DNA of 64,000 bases from Muribaculaceae bacterium (GCA_022509165.1 JAFLTT010000012.1:1-64000); one strand, 5' to 3'; shown: positions 42,999 through 52,970, counted from the stretch's first letter. A program made the numbers and translations. The notes: generated by a model from the sequence alone, not told the origin.

Positions 42999-43007
42999 AA
43001 TTAAAGT

Positions 43008-43397
43008 ATGGCAAAAAAGACAGTCGCAGCGAAGAAGAGAAATGTCAAAGTTGACGCCAACGGTCAGCTACATGTACATAGCTCCTTCAACAATATCATT
43101 GTGTGTCTTGCCAATAGCGAAGGCCAGGTTATCTCCTGGAGTTCAGCAGGCAAGATGGGATTCAGGGGCAGTAAGAAGAACACCCCCTATGCAGCACAGA
43201 TGGCAGCCCAGGATTGTGCAAAGACCGCCTACGACCTTGGCCTGAGGAAGGTGAAGGCATATGTGAAGGGTCCGGGCAATGGCCGTGAGAGCGCAATCAG
43301 AACCGTGCATGGCGCCGGCATAGAAGTAACAGAAATAGTAGACGTGACTCCGCTACCTCACAACGGATGTCGCCCACCCAAAAGAAGAAGAGTTTAA
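43008..43397 (+). CDS. rpsK: 30S ribosomal protein S11
   Basis: The 129-residue protein has the [11 protein letters not shown] and [11 protein letters not shown] blocks and ends [13 protein letters not shown], the normal S11 terminus. It is followed by a 121-base gap without a recognised feature before rpsD. Confidence 0.97.
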   Translation: MAKKTVAAKKRNVKVDANGQLHVHSSFNNIIVCLANSEGQVISWSSAGKMGFRGSKKNTPYAAQMAAQDCAKTAYDLGLRKVKAYVKGPGNGRESAIRTVHGAGIEVTEIVDVTPLPHNGCRPPKRRRV

Positions 43398-43518
43398 CCC
43401 ATAGACACTTCAACGTCTTTTCTGAATGTGAAATTTGGCTGTGTGTAAACTTTCTCTCCACGGCCAGCGGCTGCACTAAGGAAAAGACAAGATGTCCACT
43501 TTAATTAAATAAAAGAAA

Positions 43519-44124
43519 ATGGCAAGATACACAGGTCCCAAGACCAAAATCGCCCGTAAATTTGGCGAAGCTATCTTCGGTGAGGATAAAATTCTGGCAA
43601 AAAGGAATTTCCCGCCGGGTCAACACGGCCAAAACCGTAGAAGAAAAGTATCTGAATATGGTACTCAGCTTCGTGAGAAACAGAAGGCAAAATATATGTA
43701 CGGCGTATTGGAACGTCAGTTCCGCAACCTGTTTGATAAAGCAGCACGCACAAAAGGTATCACCGGTGAGGTGCTCCTTCAGTTGCTTGAGAGCCGTCTT
43801 GACAATGTAGTATATCGTCTCGGAATTGCCCCCACTCGTCCGGCAGCCCGCCAGATCGTGCTTCACAAGCATGTGACAGTGAATGGCAAGGTAGTGAACA
43901 TTCCTTCCTACCAGGTGAAACCCGGAGATGTAGTGGCTGTAAGAGAGAAATCCAAATCACTCGAAGTGATAGCCGATGCTTTGGCAGGTTTCAATCATAG
44001 CAAATACCCATGGATTGAATGGGATGAGAGAGTGAAGGGCGGAAAATTCCTCCATATGCCCCAGAGAGCCGATATTCCTGAAAACATCAAGGAACAATTG
44101 ATCGTCGAGTTGTATTCTAAATAA
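43519..44124 (+). CDS. rpsD: 30S ribosomal protein S4 (zinc-free type)
   Basis: The 201-residue protein has the [16 protein letters not shown] opening without the N-terminal cysteine cluster, and the S4 RNA-binding domain ([17 protein letters not shown]). In proteobacteria S4 represses the alpha operon. It lies 16 bases before rpoA. Confidence 0.97.
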   Translation: MARYTGPKTKIARKFGEAIFGEDKILAKRNFPPGQHGQNRRRKVSEYGTQLREKQKAKYMYGVLERQFRNLFDKAARTKGITGEVLLQLLESRLDNVVYRLGIAPTRPAARQIVLHKHVTVNGKVVNIPSYQVKPGDVVAVREKSKSLEVIADALAGFNHSKYPWIEWDERVKGGKFLHMPQRADIPENIKEQLIVELYSK

Positions 44125-44140
44125 TAAAGGATAAAGACCC

Positions 44141-45139
44141 ATGCCAATTTTAGCATTTCAAAAACCCGACAAGGTCATCATGCTCGAATCCGACAATAAG
44201 TTCGGTAAGTTTGAGTTCAGACCTTTGGAGCCGGGGTATGGGCAGACAATCGGAAATGCCCTCCGTAGAATCTTATTGTCGTCGCTTGGCGGCTATGCCA
44301 TCTGTTCCATCAAGATAGATGGGGTGAACCACGAGCTTGACACGATTCCCGGTGTGCGTCAGGATGTCACAAACATTATCCTCAATCTGAAGCAGGTAAG
44401 ATTCAAGCAGCTTGTGCCCGACCAGGAAACTGAGAAGGGAGTAATAGAGGTGGCCAACACCGACGTGGTGACAGCCGGCGACCTTGGCAAGGTGCTCAGC
44501 AATTTCGAGGTTTTGAACCCGGAATTGGAGATATGCAGACTCGACCCCAAGAGCGGCTTCCGCATGGAATTCACCGTGAACAAAGGTCGCGGCTGGGTAC
44601 CTGCAGACGAGAACCGTGAAATACTGGGCGATTCCGATCCTGCTGTGATAGCAATCGACTCAATCTACACACCGATAAAGAATGTGAAATATTCGGTAGA
44701 GAATTACCGTGTAGAGCAGAAGACCGACTATGAGAAGCTTTTGATAGAGGTGCTCACCGATGGCTCTATTCAGCCGCAGGATGCACTCAAAGAGGCCTCC
44801 AAGATTCTGATCTATCATTTCATGCTCTTTAGCGATGAGAAGATAGCCATTGAAACTCCCACCGAAAATGAGGTAGACGAATTTGACGAGGAAGTGCTCC
44901 ACATGCGTCAGTTGCTTAAGAGCAAACTCACCGACATGGATCTGTCAGTGCGTGCCCTCAACTGCCTGAAGAGCGCAGAAGTGGAAACATTGGCACAGCT
45001 TGTGGCATTTAATAAGAATGACTTGCTCAAATTCAGGAATTTCGGAAGGAAGTCGCTCACAGAGCTCGACGAACTCCTTGCCAACCATAACCTGAGTTTC
45101 GGTATGGACATATCAAAGTATAAATTAGATAAAGAATAA
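44141..45139 (+). CDS. rpoA: DNA-directed RNA polymerase subunit alpha
   Basis: The 332-residue protein has the N-terminal dimerisation domain ([20 protein letters not shown]) and the C-terminal DNA-contacting domain ([20 protein letters not shown] and [14 protein letters not shown]). Both domains are complete. Its place between rpsD and rplQ is conserved. Confidence 0.98.
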   Translation: MPILAFQKPDKVIMLESDNKFGKFEFRPLEPGYGQTIGNALRRILLSSLGGYAICSIKIDGVNHELDTIPGVRQDVTNIILNLKQVRFKQLVPDQETEKGVIEVANTDVVTAGDLGKVLSNFEVLNPELEICRLDPKSGFRMEFTVNKGRGWVPADENREILGDSDPAVIAIDSIYTPIKNVKYSVENYRVEQKTDYEKLLIEVLTDGSIQPQDALKEASKILIYHFMLFSDEKIAIETPTENEVDEFDEEVLHMRQLLKSKLTDMDLSVRALNCLKSAEVETLAQLVAFNKNDLLKFRNFGRKSLTELDELLANHNLSFGMDISKYKLDKE

Positions 45140-45145
45140 TCCGAG

Positions 45146-45748
45146 ATGAGACATAATAAAAAATTCAACCACCTCAGTCGTAAGAAGGCTCACCGTGAGG
45201 CATTATTGAGCAATCTCACCATCTCCCTCATCCTGCACAAGAGGATCTTCACGACTTTGGCAAAGGCAAAAGCCTTGCGTGTGTATGCAGAGCCGCTGAT
45301 CACACGATGCAAGACTGACAACATGGCGAACCGTCGTCTTGTTTTCAGCCACCTTCAGAACAAAGAGGCAGTGAAGGAACTTTTCGGTGTGGTTGCAGAG
45401 AAGGTTGCCGACCGTCCGGGCGGATACACCCGTATTCTTAAGACAGTGCACCGTCTTGGTGACAACGCTGAGATGGCCATGATAGAACTTGTAGACTTCA
45501 ATGAACTAATGCTCAATGAGAAAGCAGCGAAGAAAGAAAAGACTACAAGAAGAAGCCGCAGAAAGAAGAGTTCCACTGAAGCTGCTCCCGTAGCAGAAGC
45601 ACCGAAAGCAGAAGCACCTGTTGAGGAAGCACCGAAAGCTGAAGAAGCTCCAAAAGCTGAGGCTCCTGTAGAAGAGGCACCTAAGGCTGAGGCTCCTGTA
45701 GAGGAAGCTTCTAAAGCAGAAGAGACTGACGCTCCCGCTGAGAAATAA
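45146..45748 (+). CDS. rplQ: 50S ribosomal protein L17 with long acidic tail
   Basis: Residues 1-130 are a normal L17 ([20 protein letters not shown] opening). Residues 131-200 are a low-complexity tail: a basic stretch ([10 protein letters not shown]), then repeats of the type [10 protein letters not shown]. Bacterial L17 proteins usually end near residue 120-130, so the tail is an addition found in some Bacteroidota. It is the last gene of the cluster, followed by an intrinsic terminator. Confidence 0.95.
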   Translation: MRHNKKFNHLSRKKAHREALLSNLTISLILHKRIFTTLAKAKALRVYAEPLITRCKTDNMANRRLVFSHLQNKEAVKELFGVVAEKVADRPGGYTRILKTVHRLGDNAEMAMIELVDFNELMLNEKAAKKEKTTRRSRRKKSSTEAAPVAEAPKAEAPVEEAPKAEEAPKAEAPVEEAPKAEAPVEEASKAEETDAPAEK

Positions 45749-45772
45749 CATATCATATCATTATAATTTGGA

Positions 45773-45808
45773 AGATGCGCAAGACAACCCTTGTGCATCT
45801 TTTTTTTA
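45773..45808 (+). terminator. Intrinsic terminator of the ribosomal supercluster
   Basis: AAGATGCGCAAG pairs with CTTGTGCATCTT with one wobble around a short loop (ACAACC), followed by eight T residues. The position, 25 bases after rplQ, is right for the end of the operon. Confidence 0.85.
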
Positions 45809-45879
45809 TATGGCACAAATGGGTCTTAAATGTGCCGTTTTTTGTCGGAATGAGGGCATTTATTTAAATTCGCTTAGTA

Positions 45880-47325
45880 ATGAGACTGCCGGAAACCGTT
45901 CATCTTAGCACCTGGTTTATATTTCTGGCTATCTGCTTCTATTTCATCATAATCATCATTTCGGTGACTGTGGTGCTGAAGGAGAACCGGAACCCAATTC
46001 GTGCGCTCTCATGGGTAATTGCTCTTATTTTCCTGCCCGGCATCGGTCTGATATTCTACCTGTTTTTCGGTCGAAGCCTTCGAGGTGAAATGCTTTCCTT
46101 GAAAAACCGTAGAAGGCTCCAACATTCTTTTGAACCGTACGGAGTAAAACTCCAGGATACGGATATGCGGAAGGAGCAGAAAAATCTTGTGATTCTGGCT
46201 TCGCAGGTATGTGGTTACCCTCTTACATGCAATAATGAAGTGGAGATAATCACTGATGGTGCCACAAAGTTTGAAACCCTGAAGAAAGACCTTGAGGCAG
46301 CAAAGAGTTCGATTTACCTCCAATACTATATATTTTTAGATGATAAGATAGGGCAGGAGATAGCCGGCATCCTTGAACGAAAAGCGAGGGAAGGCGTAGA
46401 AGTAAAGGTGATCTATGATCATGTGGGAAGTTTTTCAGCCAGCAACAGCTTTTTCAAGAAGATGAAAGACTCCGGTATAGAGGTTCACCCTTTCTTCAGG
46501 GTAAATTTCCCTCAGTTTGCCAACCGAATCAACTGGCGCAACCATAGGAAGATAGTGGTGATAGACGGCAGGACCGGATATATAGGGGGAATGAACATCG
46601 CCGACCGGTATGCGTATGGCAACGGAAAGAACAAAGAGTTGTGGCGCGATACTCATTTCAGGGTGAGGGGAGATATTGTAGAGTCGCTGTTACACAGTTT
46701 TCTTGTGGACTGGAATTTCCGGAAGAAAGAGCCCTATTTCCCGGCGTTGCCGCCAAGGCAGGATCTTATCCGGAACAAGAAAGGGATACAACTTGTGACC
46801 GGAGGCCCTATAAGTACCTGGGATAATCTCTCCCTGATGTTTCTGAAAGCGATTACAAGTGCCAAAAGACTGATTTGGATACAGACTCCTTACTTCCTGC
46901 CTACAGATGCCTTGTTCAATGCTCTTCAGGCGGCTGCACTTGCCAATATAGACGTGAGGATAATGATGCCTGCCAAAACCGACAGTATGCTTTTGCATTA
47001 TGCGTCATTCTCCTACATCTCTCAGAGTCTGGCTGCAGGAATAAAGATATATCTCTATAAGCCCGGGATGCTCCATGCAAAGTCGATGGTGATTGATGAT
47101 GATCTGGTGACTGCCGGTTCCACAAACTTCGATTTCAGAAGTTTTGAAAACAATTTTGAATGTAACCTTTTCATTCACGATGCCGAGCTCAATGCCCGCA
47201 TGCGCGACATCTTTTATTCAGACATGAAAGACTGCGAGAAATTGCAGAAGGAAAAATGGAAGAAAAGGCCATTGGGCCACCGTTTCCTGGAGTCGTTGCT
47301 CAGGCTCGTGTCTCCTATTCTTTAA
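45880..47325 (+). CDS. cls: Cardiolipin synthase
   Basis: The 481-residue protein has two N-terminal transmembrane segments (residues about 8-32 and 40-60) and two phospholipase D HKD motifs: HRKIVVID near residue 222 and HAKSMVID near 399. It joins two phosphatidylglycerol molecules to make cardiolipin at the inner membrane. It stands alone after the ribosomal terminator; no clear promoter was found. Confidence 0.93.
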   Translation: MRLPETVHLSTWFIFLAICFYFIIIIISVTVVLKENRNPIRALSWVIALIFLPGIGLIFYLFFGRSLRGEMLSLKNRRRLQHSFEPYGVKLQDTDMRKEQKNLVILASQVCGYPLTCNNEVEIITDGATKFETLKKDLEAAKSSIYLQYYIFLDDKIGQEIAGILERKAREGVEVKVIYDHVGSFSASNSFFKKMKDSGIEVHPFFRVNFPQFANRINWRNHRKIVVIDGRTGYIGGMNIADRYAYGNGKNKELWRDTHFRVRGDIVESLLHSFLVDWNFRKKEPYFPALPPRQDLIRNKKGIQLVTGGPISTWDNLSLMFLKAITSAKRLIWIQTPYFLPTDALFNALQAAALANIDVRIMMPAKTDSMLLHYASFSYISQSLAAGIKIYLYKPGMLHAKSMVIDDDLVTAGSTNFDFRSFENNFECNLFIHDAELNARMRDIFYSDMKDCEKLQKEKWKKRPLGHRFLESLLRLVSPIL

Positions 47326-47371
47326 AGTGTTACAAATTTTCCGCGTACTGCAAAAAGAAGATAAGGCTTTA

Positions 47372-47953
47372 CTATTCCCGGTTGTGTCGCAGCCATTCTT
47401 TAGCCACTCTTTCCAGTTCGTCGTACCATTCCTGACCGAATCTCCTCACAAGTGGACCTTTGAGGAACTCATATGCCCTTACACCCAATTTTTTGCCATT
47501 TTTCTCAGCCGGGGCACAAATTTTCCATCGATGAAGATTGACAGCGGTCATATTCCCGACTTTGCTCAGCCTCACAGGATAAAGGAAACAGGAAGAGGGC
47601 TTAAGATGAGGTAACTTACCCTCGCGGCATCCCTTTTCCAGGGCACAAAGGCATATACCTTCTGAATCGAAAGTAGTGAAAGCGCAGTTTGAACCCTCCA
47701 CCAGAGTTGTGACCAGATCGCCGTCGGCATCATAGTATGCCGAACCATCTTCGGAAATGGCTTTTTGTCCTCCGGGAGTGAGAAGCGGAAGAATCTGATC
47801 CATATTACGGTCGATCATTTCTTTCTCCTCCAATGAAATAGGTGCTCCGGCGTCGCCATCGATGCAGCACTGGCCTTTACAGGCTTTTAAATCGCAAACA
47901 AAATAGCGTTCTATAAGGTCTTGAGAGACCAAAGTATCTTGTATTAGAAACAT
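47372..47953 (-). CDS. DUF3109 family protein (cysteine-rich)
   Basis: The 193-residue cytosolic protein has a cysteine cluster (KACKGQCCIDGDAG, residues about 23-36) and further cysteines in NCAFT, ICLCALEKGC, SSCFLYP and ICAP. This pattern suggests metal binding, as in the YkgJ-type Fe/Zn-chelating domains. The family is widespread in Bacteroidota and its function is not known. It is convergent with cls and divergent from the HU gene. Confidence 0.88.
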   Translation of the reverse strand: MFLIQDTLVSQDLIERYFVCDLKACKGQCCIDGDAGAPISLEEKEMIDRNMDQILPLLTPGGQKAISEDGSAYYDADGDLVTTLVEGSNCAFTTFDSEGICLCALEKGCREGKLPHLKPSSCFLYPVRLSKVGNMTAVNLHRWKICAPAEKNGKKLGVRAYEFLKGPLVRRFGQEWYDELERVAKEWLRHNRE

Positions 47954-48047
47954 ATGAACAAAGTTAATGAAAAATTGAAAAATCCTAAAAATTAAGAATT
48001 TGTGAAAATTTTTATTGAAAAAATATTTTAAATTTACAATAAAATAC

Positions 48048-48055
48048 TAACTTTG
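48048..48055 (+). promoter_or_regulatory. Promoter of the HU gene (-7 element)
   Basis: TAACTTTG matches the Bacteroidota -7 consensus, in a very A+T-rich stretch. No convincing TTTG is found at the -33 distance. The HU start codon lies 25 bases downstream. Confidence 0.5.
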
Positions 48056-48079
48056 TAGGAAATTTAAAAATACCATACA

Positions 48080-48343
48080 ATGAATAAAGGAGATCTCATC
48101 AATGAAATCGCTGCAAAAGCCGGTCTCAACAAGGTAGCAGCAAAAGCAGCTCTTGACGCATGTTTAGAATCAATCGAGCAGGCCCTTGCCAATGATGATA
48201 CAGTAAAACTTATCGGCTTCGGTACATTCTCTATGATCAGCAAGCCGGAAAGAAGCGGTATCAACCCGCAGACAAAAGAGAAAATCACAATTGCTGCCCG
48301 CAAGACTGTGAAATTCAAACCGGCCGCAGAACTTGGCAAATAA
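48080..48343 (+). CDS. HU-family DNA-binding protein
   Basis: The 87-residue protein opens MNKGDLINEIAAKAGL and has the beta-arm sequence GRNP-type variant GINPQTKEKI followed by KTVKFKPAAELG. It bends DNA as a dimer and helps to organise the nucleoid. It has its own promoter and terminator and so forms a single-gene unit. Confidence 0.95.
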   Translation: MNKGDLINEIAAKAGLNKVAAKAALDACLESIEQALANDDTVKLIGFGTFSMISKPERSGINPQTKEKITIAARKTVKFKPAAELGK

Positions 48344-48362
48344 TCCACGGGGAACAAAACAG

Positions 48363-48400
48363 AGGAGCGTTCGCGGCGAAACCGGAGCGCTCCTTTCTTT
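48363..48400 (+). terminator. Terminator of the HU gene
   Basis: AGGAGCG (48363-48369) pairs with CGCTCCT (48388-48394) around an 18-base loop that can pair further (TTCG/CGGA). A T-rich tail (TTCTTT) follows. Confidence 0.65.
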
Positions 48401-48425
48401 GCATAAAAAATAGAAATTAGAAAAT

Positions 48426-50201
48426 ATGACTGTAGAGTCGATTATTTCAGAAGGGGTAGCCAAAGCCTTGAAGGCATTGTATGGAGCGGAGGTAAATCCC
48501 CAAGATATTGTACCACAGGCCACTCGGAAAGAATTCGAAGGAAATCTAACCGTGGTGGTTTTCCCGTTTCTAAAGGTATCACATAAAAAACCTGAAGAAA
48601 CGGCCACAGAAATCGGCAGTTGGCTCGAAGAAAATGTGGCGGCTGTGGAAAAATTCAATGTGGTGAAGGGATTTCTCAACATCACCATCAGTCCGGCGTT
48701 CTGGACCGGAGTGCTCAACGATATTGCCAAAGCAAAGGATTTCGGAATTAAAGAAGCCACACCGGAATCTAAACTGGTAATGGTAGAGTATTCTTCGCCC
48801 AATACCAACAAGCCACTTCACCTTGGCCATGTGAGGAACAATCTGCTTGGATATTCCTTGGCACAGATACTTAAGGCAAACGGAAACAAAGTGGTGAAGA
48901 CCAATATCGTGAACGACCGGGGTATTCATATCTGCAAGTCAATGCTGGCATGGCAGAAATGGGGAGAAGGGGTGACGCCGCAAAGCAGCGGAAAGAAAGG
49001 TGACCATCTGATCGGTGATTTCTATGTAGAGTTTGACAAACACTACAAGGATGAACTGAAACAACTTATGGCAGATGGAATGACCCAGGAGGAGGCCGAG
49101 GCAGCCTCTACATTGATGAGTGAAGCCAGAGAAATGCTGAGGAAATGGGAAGCCGGAGACCCGGAAGTGAGGGAACTGTGGCAGACAATGAATGGCTGGG
49201 TGTACGAGGGTTTCGATCAGACATATAAGCGTCTTGGAGTAGACTTCGATAAGATTTATTATGAATCAGATACCTATCTGGAAGGTAAAGACCTGGTGTT
49301 GGGAGGAATAGAGTCGGGAATAATGTACAGAAAGGAGGATGGTTCGGTATGGGCTGACCTTACTCCTGACGGATTGGATCATAAGCTCTTGCTCCGTAGC
49401 GACGGCACATCAGTATATATGACTCAGGATATCGGCACCGCAAAACTCCGCTATCAGGATTATCCTATCGATAAGATGGTGTATGTAGTGGGCAATGAGC
49501 AGAACTATCATTTCCAGGTGCTATCCTTGATTCTGGATAAGCTTGGATTTGCCTGGGGTAAGGATCTTGTGCATTTCTCATATGGAATGGTGGAGCTTCC
49601 CGAGGGAAAGATGAAATCGCGGGAAGGCACAGTGGTGGATGCCGACGACCTGATAGATAAAATGATAGGTTCGGCCAAGGAAGCCTCGGCAGAAAGGTTT
49701 GCCGATATGCCCGAAGAAGAAGCAGAGGAGGTGGCCAGAATGGTAGGTCTGGGAGCCTTGAAATATTTCCTGCTGAAGGTCGATCCCAAAAAGAATATGC
49801 TTTTCAATCCAAAGGAATCTATTGATTTCAATGGCAATACAGGCCCATTCCTCCAATACACCTATGCCCGCATACAATCGGTGATACGTCGAGCCGAAGA
49901 ACTTCCGGAAGAGGTGCCGGGAGATGTAAAGCCGAATGAGAAGGAATCAGCTTTGATACAGAAACTGGCTGACTTCCCGAATGTGGTGAAAGAAGCAGGC
50001 GACAACTATTCACCCGCCTTGATAGCCAATTATTGCTATGACCTTGCCAAAGAGTACAATCAGTTTTATCACGATTACTCCATCCTGAAAGAGGAAGATC
50101 CTAAGGTGAAAGTGCTCAGACTTGTGCTTTCTCGGGAAGTAGGCAAAGTATTGAAAAGAGCAGCAGGGTTGTTGGGCATAGAGATGCCTGAAAGAATGTG
50201 A
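48426..50201 (+). CDS. argS: Arginyl-tRNA synthetase
   Basis: The 591-residue class I enzyme charges tRNA-Arg. The HIGH signature appears as HLGH (about residues 131-140, in NKPLHLGHVRNN), and the KMSKS position reads KMKSR (about 395-399), a variant known for this enzyme. The N-terminal Arg-tRNA-specific domain and the C-terminal DALR anticodon-binding domain (about 470-591) are complete. Confidence 0.96.
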   Translation: MTVESIISEGVAKALKALYGAEVNPQDIVPQATRKEFEGNLTVVVFPFLKVSHKKPEETATEIGSWLEENVAAVEKFNVVKGFLNITISPAFWTGVLNDIAKAKDFGIKEATPESKLVMVEYSSPNTNKPLHLGHVRNNLLGYSLAQILKANGNKVVKTNIVNDRGIHICKSMLAWQKWGEGVTPQSSGKKGDHLIGDFYVEFDKHYKDELKQLMADGMTQEEAEAASTLMSEAREMLRKWEAGDPEVRELWQTMNGWVYEGFDQTYKRLGVDFDKIYYESDTYLEGKDLVLGGIESGIMYRKEDGSVWADLTPDGLDHKLLLRSDGTSVYMTQDIGTAKLRYQDYPIDKMVYVVGNEQNYHFQVLSLILDKLGFAWGKDLVHFSYGMVELPEGKMKSREGTVVDADDLIDKMIGSAKEASAERFADMPEEEAEEVARMVGLGALKYFLLKVDPKKNMLFNPKESIDFNGNTGPFLQYTYARIQSVIRRAEELPEEVPGDVKPNEKESALIQKLADFPNVVKEAGDNYSPALIANYCYDLAKEYNQFYHDYSILKEEDPKVKVLRLVLSREVGKVLKRAAGLLGIEMPERM

Positions 50202-50241
50202 AAAAACCGACATATCAGACAATAAACTCGGCACGGTTTTT
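50202..50241 (+). terminator. Possible terminator of argS
   Basis: AAAAACCG (50202-50209) pairs with CGGTTTTT (50234-50241) across a 24-base loop. The long loop makes it a weak candidate. Confidence 0.4.
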
Positions 50242-50327
50242 GTTGTCTAAATAGAAAAAGTAAAGAAATCTAACATCTGCGCTTCATTGCAAGAATAAAA
50301 AGAGATGAAGCGCACAACCTACAAAAT

Positions 50328-51047
50328 ATGGAATATAGGAATCAAAACATGACACCGCCGCCCTATTATGGGAGCAACGCCGTAACTACACAGACCAACT
50401 CTGTGATGAAGAGAGTGTATGTGCGTATGTTTGTGGGAATGCTCATATCAGCCTTTTGTGCTCTTGGAGTAGCCTCGAGCCCGGCAGCCATGAGTTTCTT
50501 TTTTAGCAATCAGATAGTTTTCTGGGGAATATTCATAGGAATGCTTGCAATGGCCTTTATACTTCCGGCCCGTCTTACAAGAATGTCCACCACCACATGC
50601 CTTGTGCTTTTCTGCGTATTCGCAGCAGCAATGGGTGTTTGGCTTGCCCCGATCTTCTATGTATATCGTCTGGGCACAATAGTCTATACATTCTTCATAA
50701 CCGCCGGAACGTTTGGTGCCATGTCAATTTATGGCTATTTCACCAAAACAGACTTAAGCAAATTCGGCACTTACATGATCATGGCCCTGTTTGGTCTGAT
50801 AATAGCGATTGTGGTAAATATCTTCTTGAAAAGCAGTGGACTTGAATGGGTGATATCCATAGTTGGAGTGCTATTGTTTACCGGTCTTACAGCCTGGGAT
50901 ACCCAGATGGTTAAAAGGCTTTCAGCCGCTAACCTTGAGCCGCAACTTGCCGACAAGTTAGCCACCATGGGTGCTCTCAATCTTTATCTCGATTTCATCA
51001 ATCTCTTCCTCTTCATCCTGAGGTTTGTGGGATTGAGTAGAGACTGA
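50328..51047 (+). CDS. BAX inhibitor-1 / YccA family membrane protein
   Basis: The 239-residue protein has a short polar N-terminus and seven hydrophobic segments, with the conserved ALGLYLDFINLF-like end (ALNLYLDFINLFLFILRF). Members are inner-membrane proteins; E. coli YccA interacts with FtsH, and others leak calcium. The function here is unknown. The 7-bp-period array begins three bases after its stop codon. Confidence 0.9.
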   Translation: MEYRNQNMTPPPYYGSNAVTTQTNSVMKRVYVRMFVGMLISAFCALGVASSPAAMSFFFSNQIVFWGIFIGMLAMAFILPARLTRMSTTTCLVLFCVFAAAMGVWLAPIFYVYRLGTIVYTFFITAGTFGAMSIYGYFTKTDLSKFGTYMIMALFGLIIAIVVNIFLKSSGLEWVISIVGVLLFTGLTAWDTQMVKRLSAANLEPQLADKLATMGALNLYLDFINLFLFILRFVGLSRD

Positions 51048-51050
51048 GTT

Positions 51051-51205
51051 TAAACAATAAGTATTAAACAGTAAACAATAAGTAAGTTACTTAAGTAATA
51101 AGTATACTTAAACAATAAGTATTAAACAATAAACAATAAGTAAGTTACTTAAATATAAGTGGGTTACTTAAGTAATAAGTATTGAACAGTAAATAATAAG
51201 TAGAG
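51051..51205 (+). repeat. Third 7-bp-period array, TAAACAA/TAAGTAA-type heptamers
   Basis: Heptamers such as TAAACAA, TAAGTAT, TAAACAG and TAAGTAA run in register, interrupted by the palindrome TTACTTAAGTAA (51087-51098, again near 51157). A block of about 56 bases starting at 51051 is repeated with few changes from 51109. The array fills the gap after the BAX-inhibitor-like gene. Confidence 0.85.
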
Positions 51206-51256
51206 CTGAGAAATACTACTCATTTGCCTCAAGAGGGGTAAAAGAAATGTTAAAAG

Positions 51257-51289
51257 AACACTTCCAAAAGGATTTTTGGGAGTGTTTTT
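51257..51289 (+). terminator. Terminator upstream of the glycogen genes
   Basis: AACACTTCCAAAA (51257-51269) pairs with TTTTGGGAGTGTT (51274-51286), thirteen pairs with one wobble, around GGAT, and is followed by a T-run that overlaps the -33 element of the next promoter. Confidence 0.8.
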
Positions 51290-51318
51290 GCTTTATGACC
51301 GAATTTTCAGTAATTTTG
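51287..51318 (+). promoter_or_regulatory. Promoter of the glycogen synthase gene
   Basis: TTTG (51287-51290), 20 bases, TAATTTTG (51311-51318). The spacing and the -7 sequence are identical to those of the fimbrial promoter at 272-303. Transcription should start near 51325, about 14 bases before the ATG. Confidence 0.78.
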
Positions 51319-51338
51319 CGGTGTAACTTTAGGACAAA

Positions 51339-52970
51339 ATGAAGCGAAACGGAAATTCCGTTGCACCTCAAAAGATAGGACTCCTGGCTGAGACAAGTTG
51401 GGAAGTATGCAACAAAATAGGCGGTATTTATACCGTATTATCCACCAAAGCAAAGGTACTGCAGGAAGCATATAGCGAAAGCTTAGTATTTATAGGGCCG
51501 GATGTTTGGAACACTGAAAATCCATCGCCCAGTTTCAAAGAAACAAAAACCCTCTTCAAAAATTTCAGTAAGAAAAAGATCACGGATTTCAATATTTCCG
51601 TGAGATGTGGAAGATGGAACATTCCGGGTTCACCCCAGGTGATTCTTGTAAAATTTGATGGTGTATATCCCCATCTTGACTCCATTTTTGCCACTATGTG
51701 GGAGAAATTCGGGGTTGATTCAATGCATGAATATGGAGACTATCGGGAAGGCTGCGCTTTTGCAGTGGCCTCAGCGGTTGTGATAAGAGAACTTGCTGAG
51801 CATCTCGGTATAGATTCCAAAGAAGTGTTCGGCCATTTCAACGAATGGACCACCGGTATGGGTCTTCTTTACCTCCGGATGATCATGCCCGAGGCAGCCA
51901 CACTGTTCACCACTCATGCCACAAGCATCGGAAGAAGCATTTGTGGCAACGGTAAACCGTTGTACGATTATTTCGATGGTTATGACGGCGATCAGATGTC
52001 GCGTGAACTAAACATGGAGGCTAAGCATAGCCTTGAAAAGACAGCAGCAAAAATGGCCGACTGTTTCACAGCAGTGAGTGAACTGACAGCCAGAGAGGCA
52101 GCTAAACTTCTTGACATCCGTCCTCAGGCAGTGACCCCTAACGGATTCGAACCCGGATTTGTGCCGGGCCAGAAGAAGTATTCAGCCCTTAGGAAGGCCG
52201 GCAGAGCCAAAATTCTGGAGATAGCAGAAAAACTGAAAGGTAGAAAATTTGCGGATGATGTGTTGATAGCAGCTACATCAGGTCGTAATGAATATCGCAA
52301 TAAAGGTCTTGACATATATCTTGATGCCTTGGCACAACTCGAAAGCCAGGCACCTGAAAAAGATATTCTTGCCTTGGTGCTTGTTCCGGCATGGGTAGCC
52401 TATGCCGATATGAGTCTTGGAGAAACCGACTATATCACTCATCATCTCCATAACATGGATTCCGATTCCGTAGCCCGGAGGATTGATACCCTTGAAAGAG
52501 AGAAGGCGATAGGAAGAAAAGTAAATGTGATATACATTCCTTGCTATCTTGACGGTAATGACGGAATAGTCAACATCTCATATTACGACCTTCTTCCGGC
52601 CATTGATATCACTGTTTTCCCCTCATACTATGAACCGTGGGGTTACACTCCACTTGAAAGTATAGCATTCGGTATTCCGACTATTACAAGCGACAAGAGC
52701 GGTTTCGGACAATGGATATTGGAGAATACCACCGACTCGATTGCAGCATCGGGAGTAGAAGTGGTGCCACGCACCGATTCCAATTATCATGAAGCTGCCA
52801 GGGAAATTGCAGTTGAACTTAAACAATATATGATGTCTTCAAAAGAGGCAAGGGCACACTCTAAGGAAGCGGCCTTAGCCACAGCTGAGAAGGCAGACTG
52901 GAAATATTTTATTGATTTCTATTTCGAGGCATTTAAAATAGCCGACGAAAGAAGAAACCAAAGACTTTAA
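51339..52970 (+). CDS. Glycogen synthase, GT3 type
   Basis: The 543-residue enzyme resembles the fungal and animal glycogen synthases (GT3) rather than bacterial GlgA (GT5): it opens GLLAETSWEVCNKIGGIYTVLS and carries FGHFNEWTTG, TTHATSIGRS and the SYYEPWGYTPLES block that contacts the sugar nucleotide. It elongates alpha-1,4-glucan in the cytosol. This type is normal in Bacteroidales. It lies 27 bases before the phosphorylase gene, so synthesis and breakdown are encoded together. Confidence 0.9.
   Translation: MKRNGNSVAPQKIGLLAETSWEVCNKIGGIYTVLSTKAKVLQEAYSESLVFIGPDVWNTENPSPSFKETKTLFKNFSKKKITDFNISVRCGRWNIPGSPQVILVKFDGVYPHLDSIFATMWEKFGVDSMHEYGDYREGCAFAVASAVVIRELAEHLGIDSKEVFGHFNEWTTGMGLLYLRMIMPEAATLFTTHATSIGRSICGNGKPLYDYFDGYDGDQMSRELNMEAKHSLEKTAAKMADCFTAVSELTAREAAKLLDIRPQAVTPNGFEPGFVPGQKKYSALRKAGRAKILEIAEKLKGRKFADDVLIAATSGRNEYRNKGLDIYLDALAQLESQAPEKDILALVLVPAWVAYADMSLGETDYITHHLHNMDSDSVARRIDTLEREKAIGRKVNVIYIPCYLDGNDGIVNISYYDLLPAIDITVFPSYYEPWGYTPLESIAFGIPTITSDKSGFGQWILENTTDSIAASGVEVVPRTDSNYHEAAREIAVELKQYMMSSKEARAHSKEAALATAEKADWKYFIDFYFEAFKIADERRNQRL

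Noticed and set aside
43398-43518. Possible tRNA or small RNA gene in the rpsK-rpsD gap
   Set aside because: No cloverleaf or strong hairpin with T-run was found; no tRNA or rRNA gene was recognised anywhere in the window.
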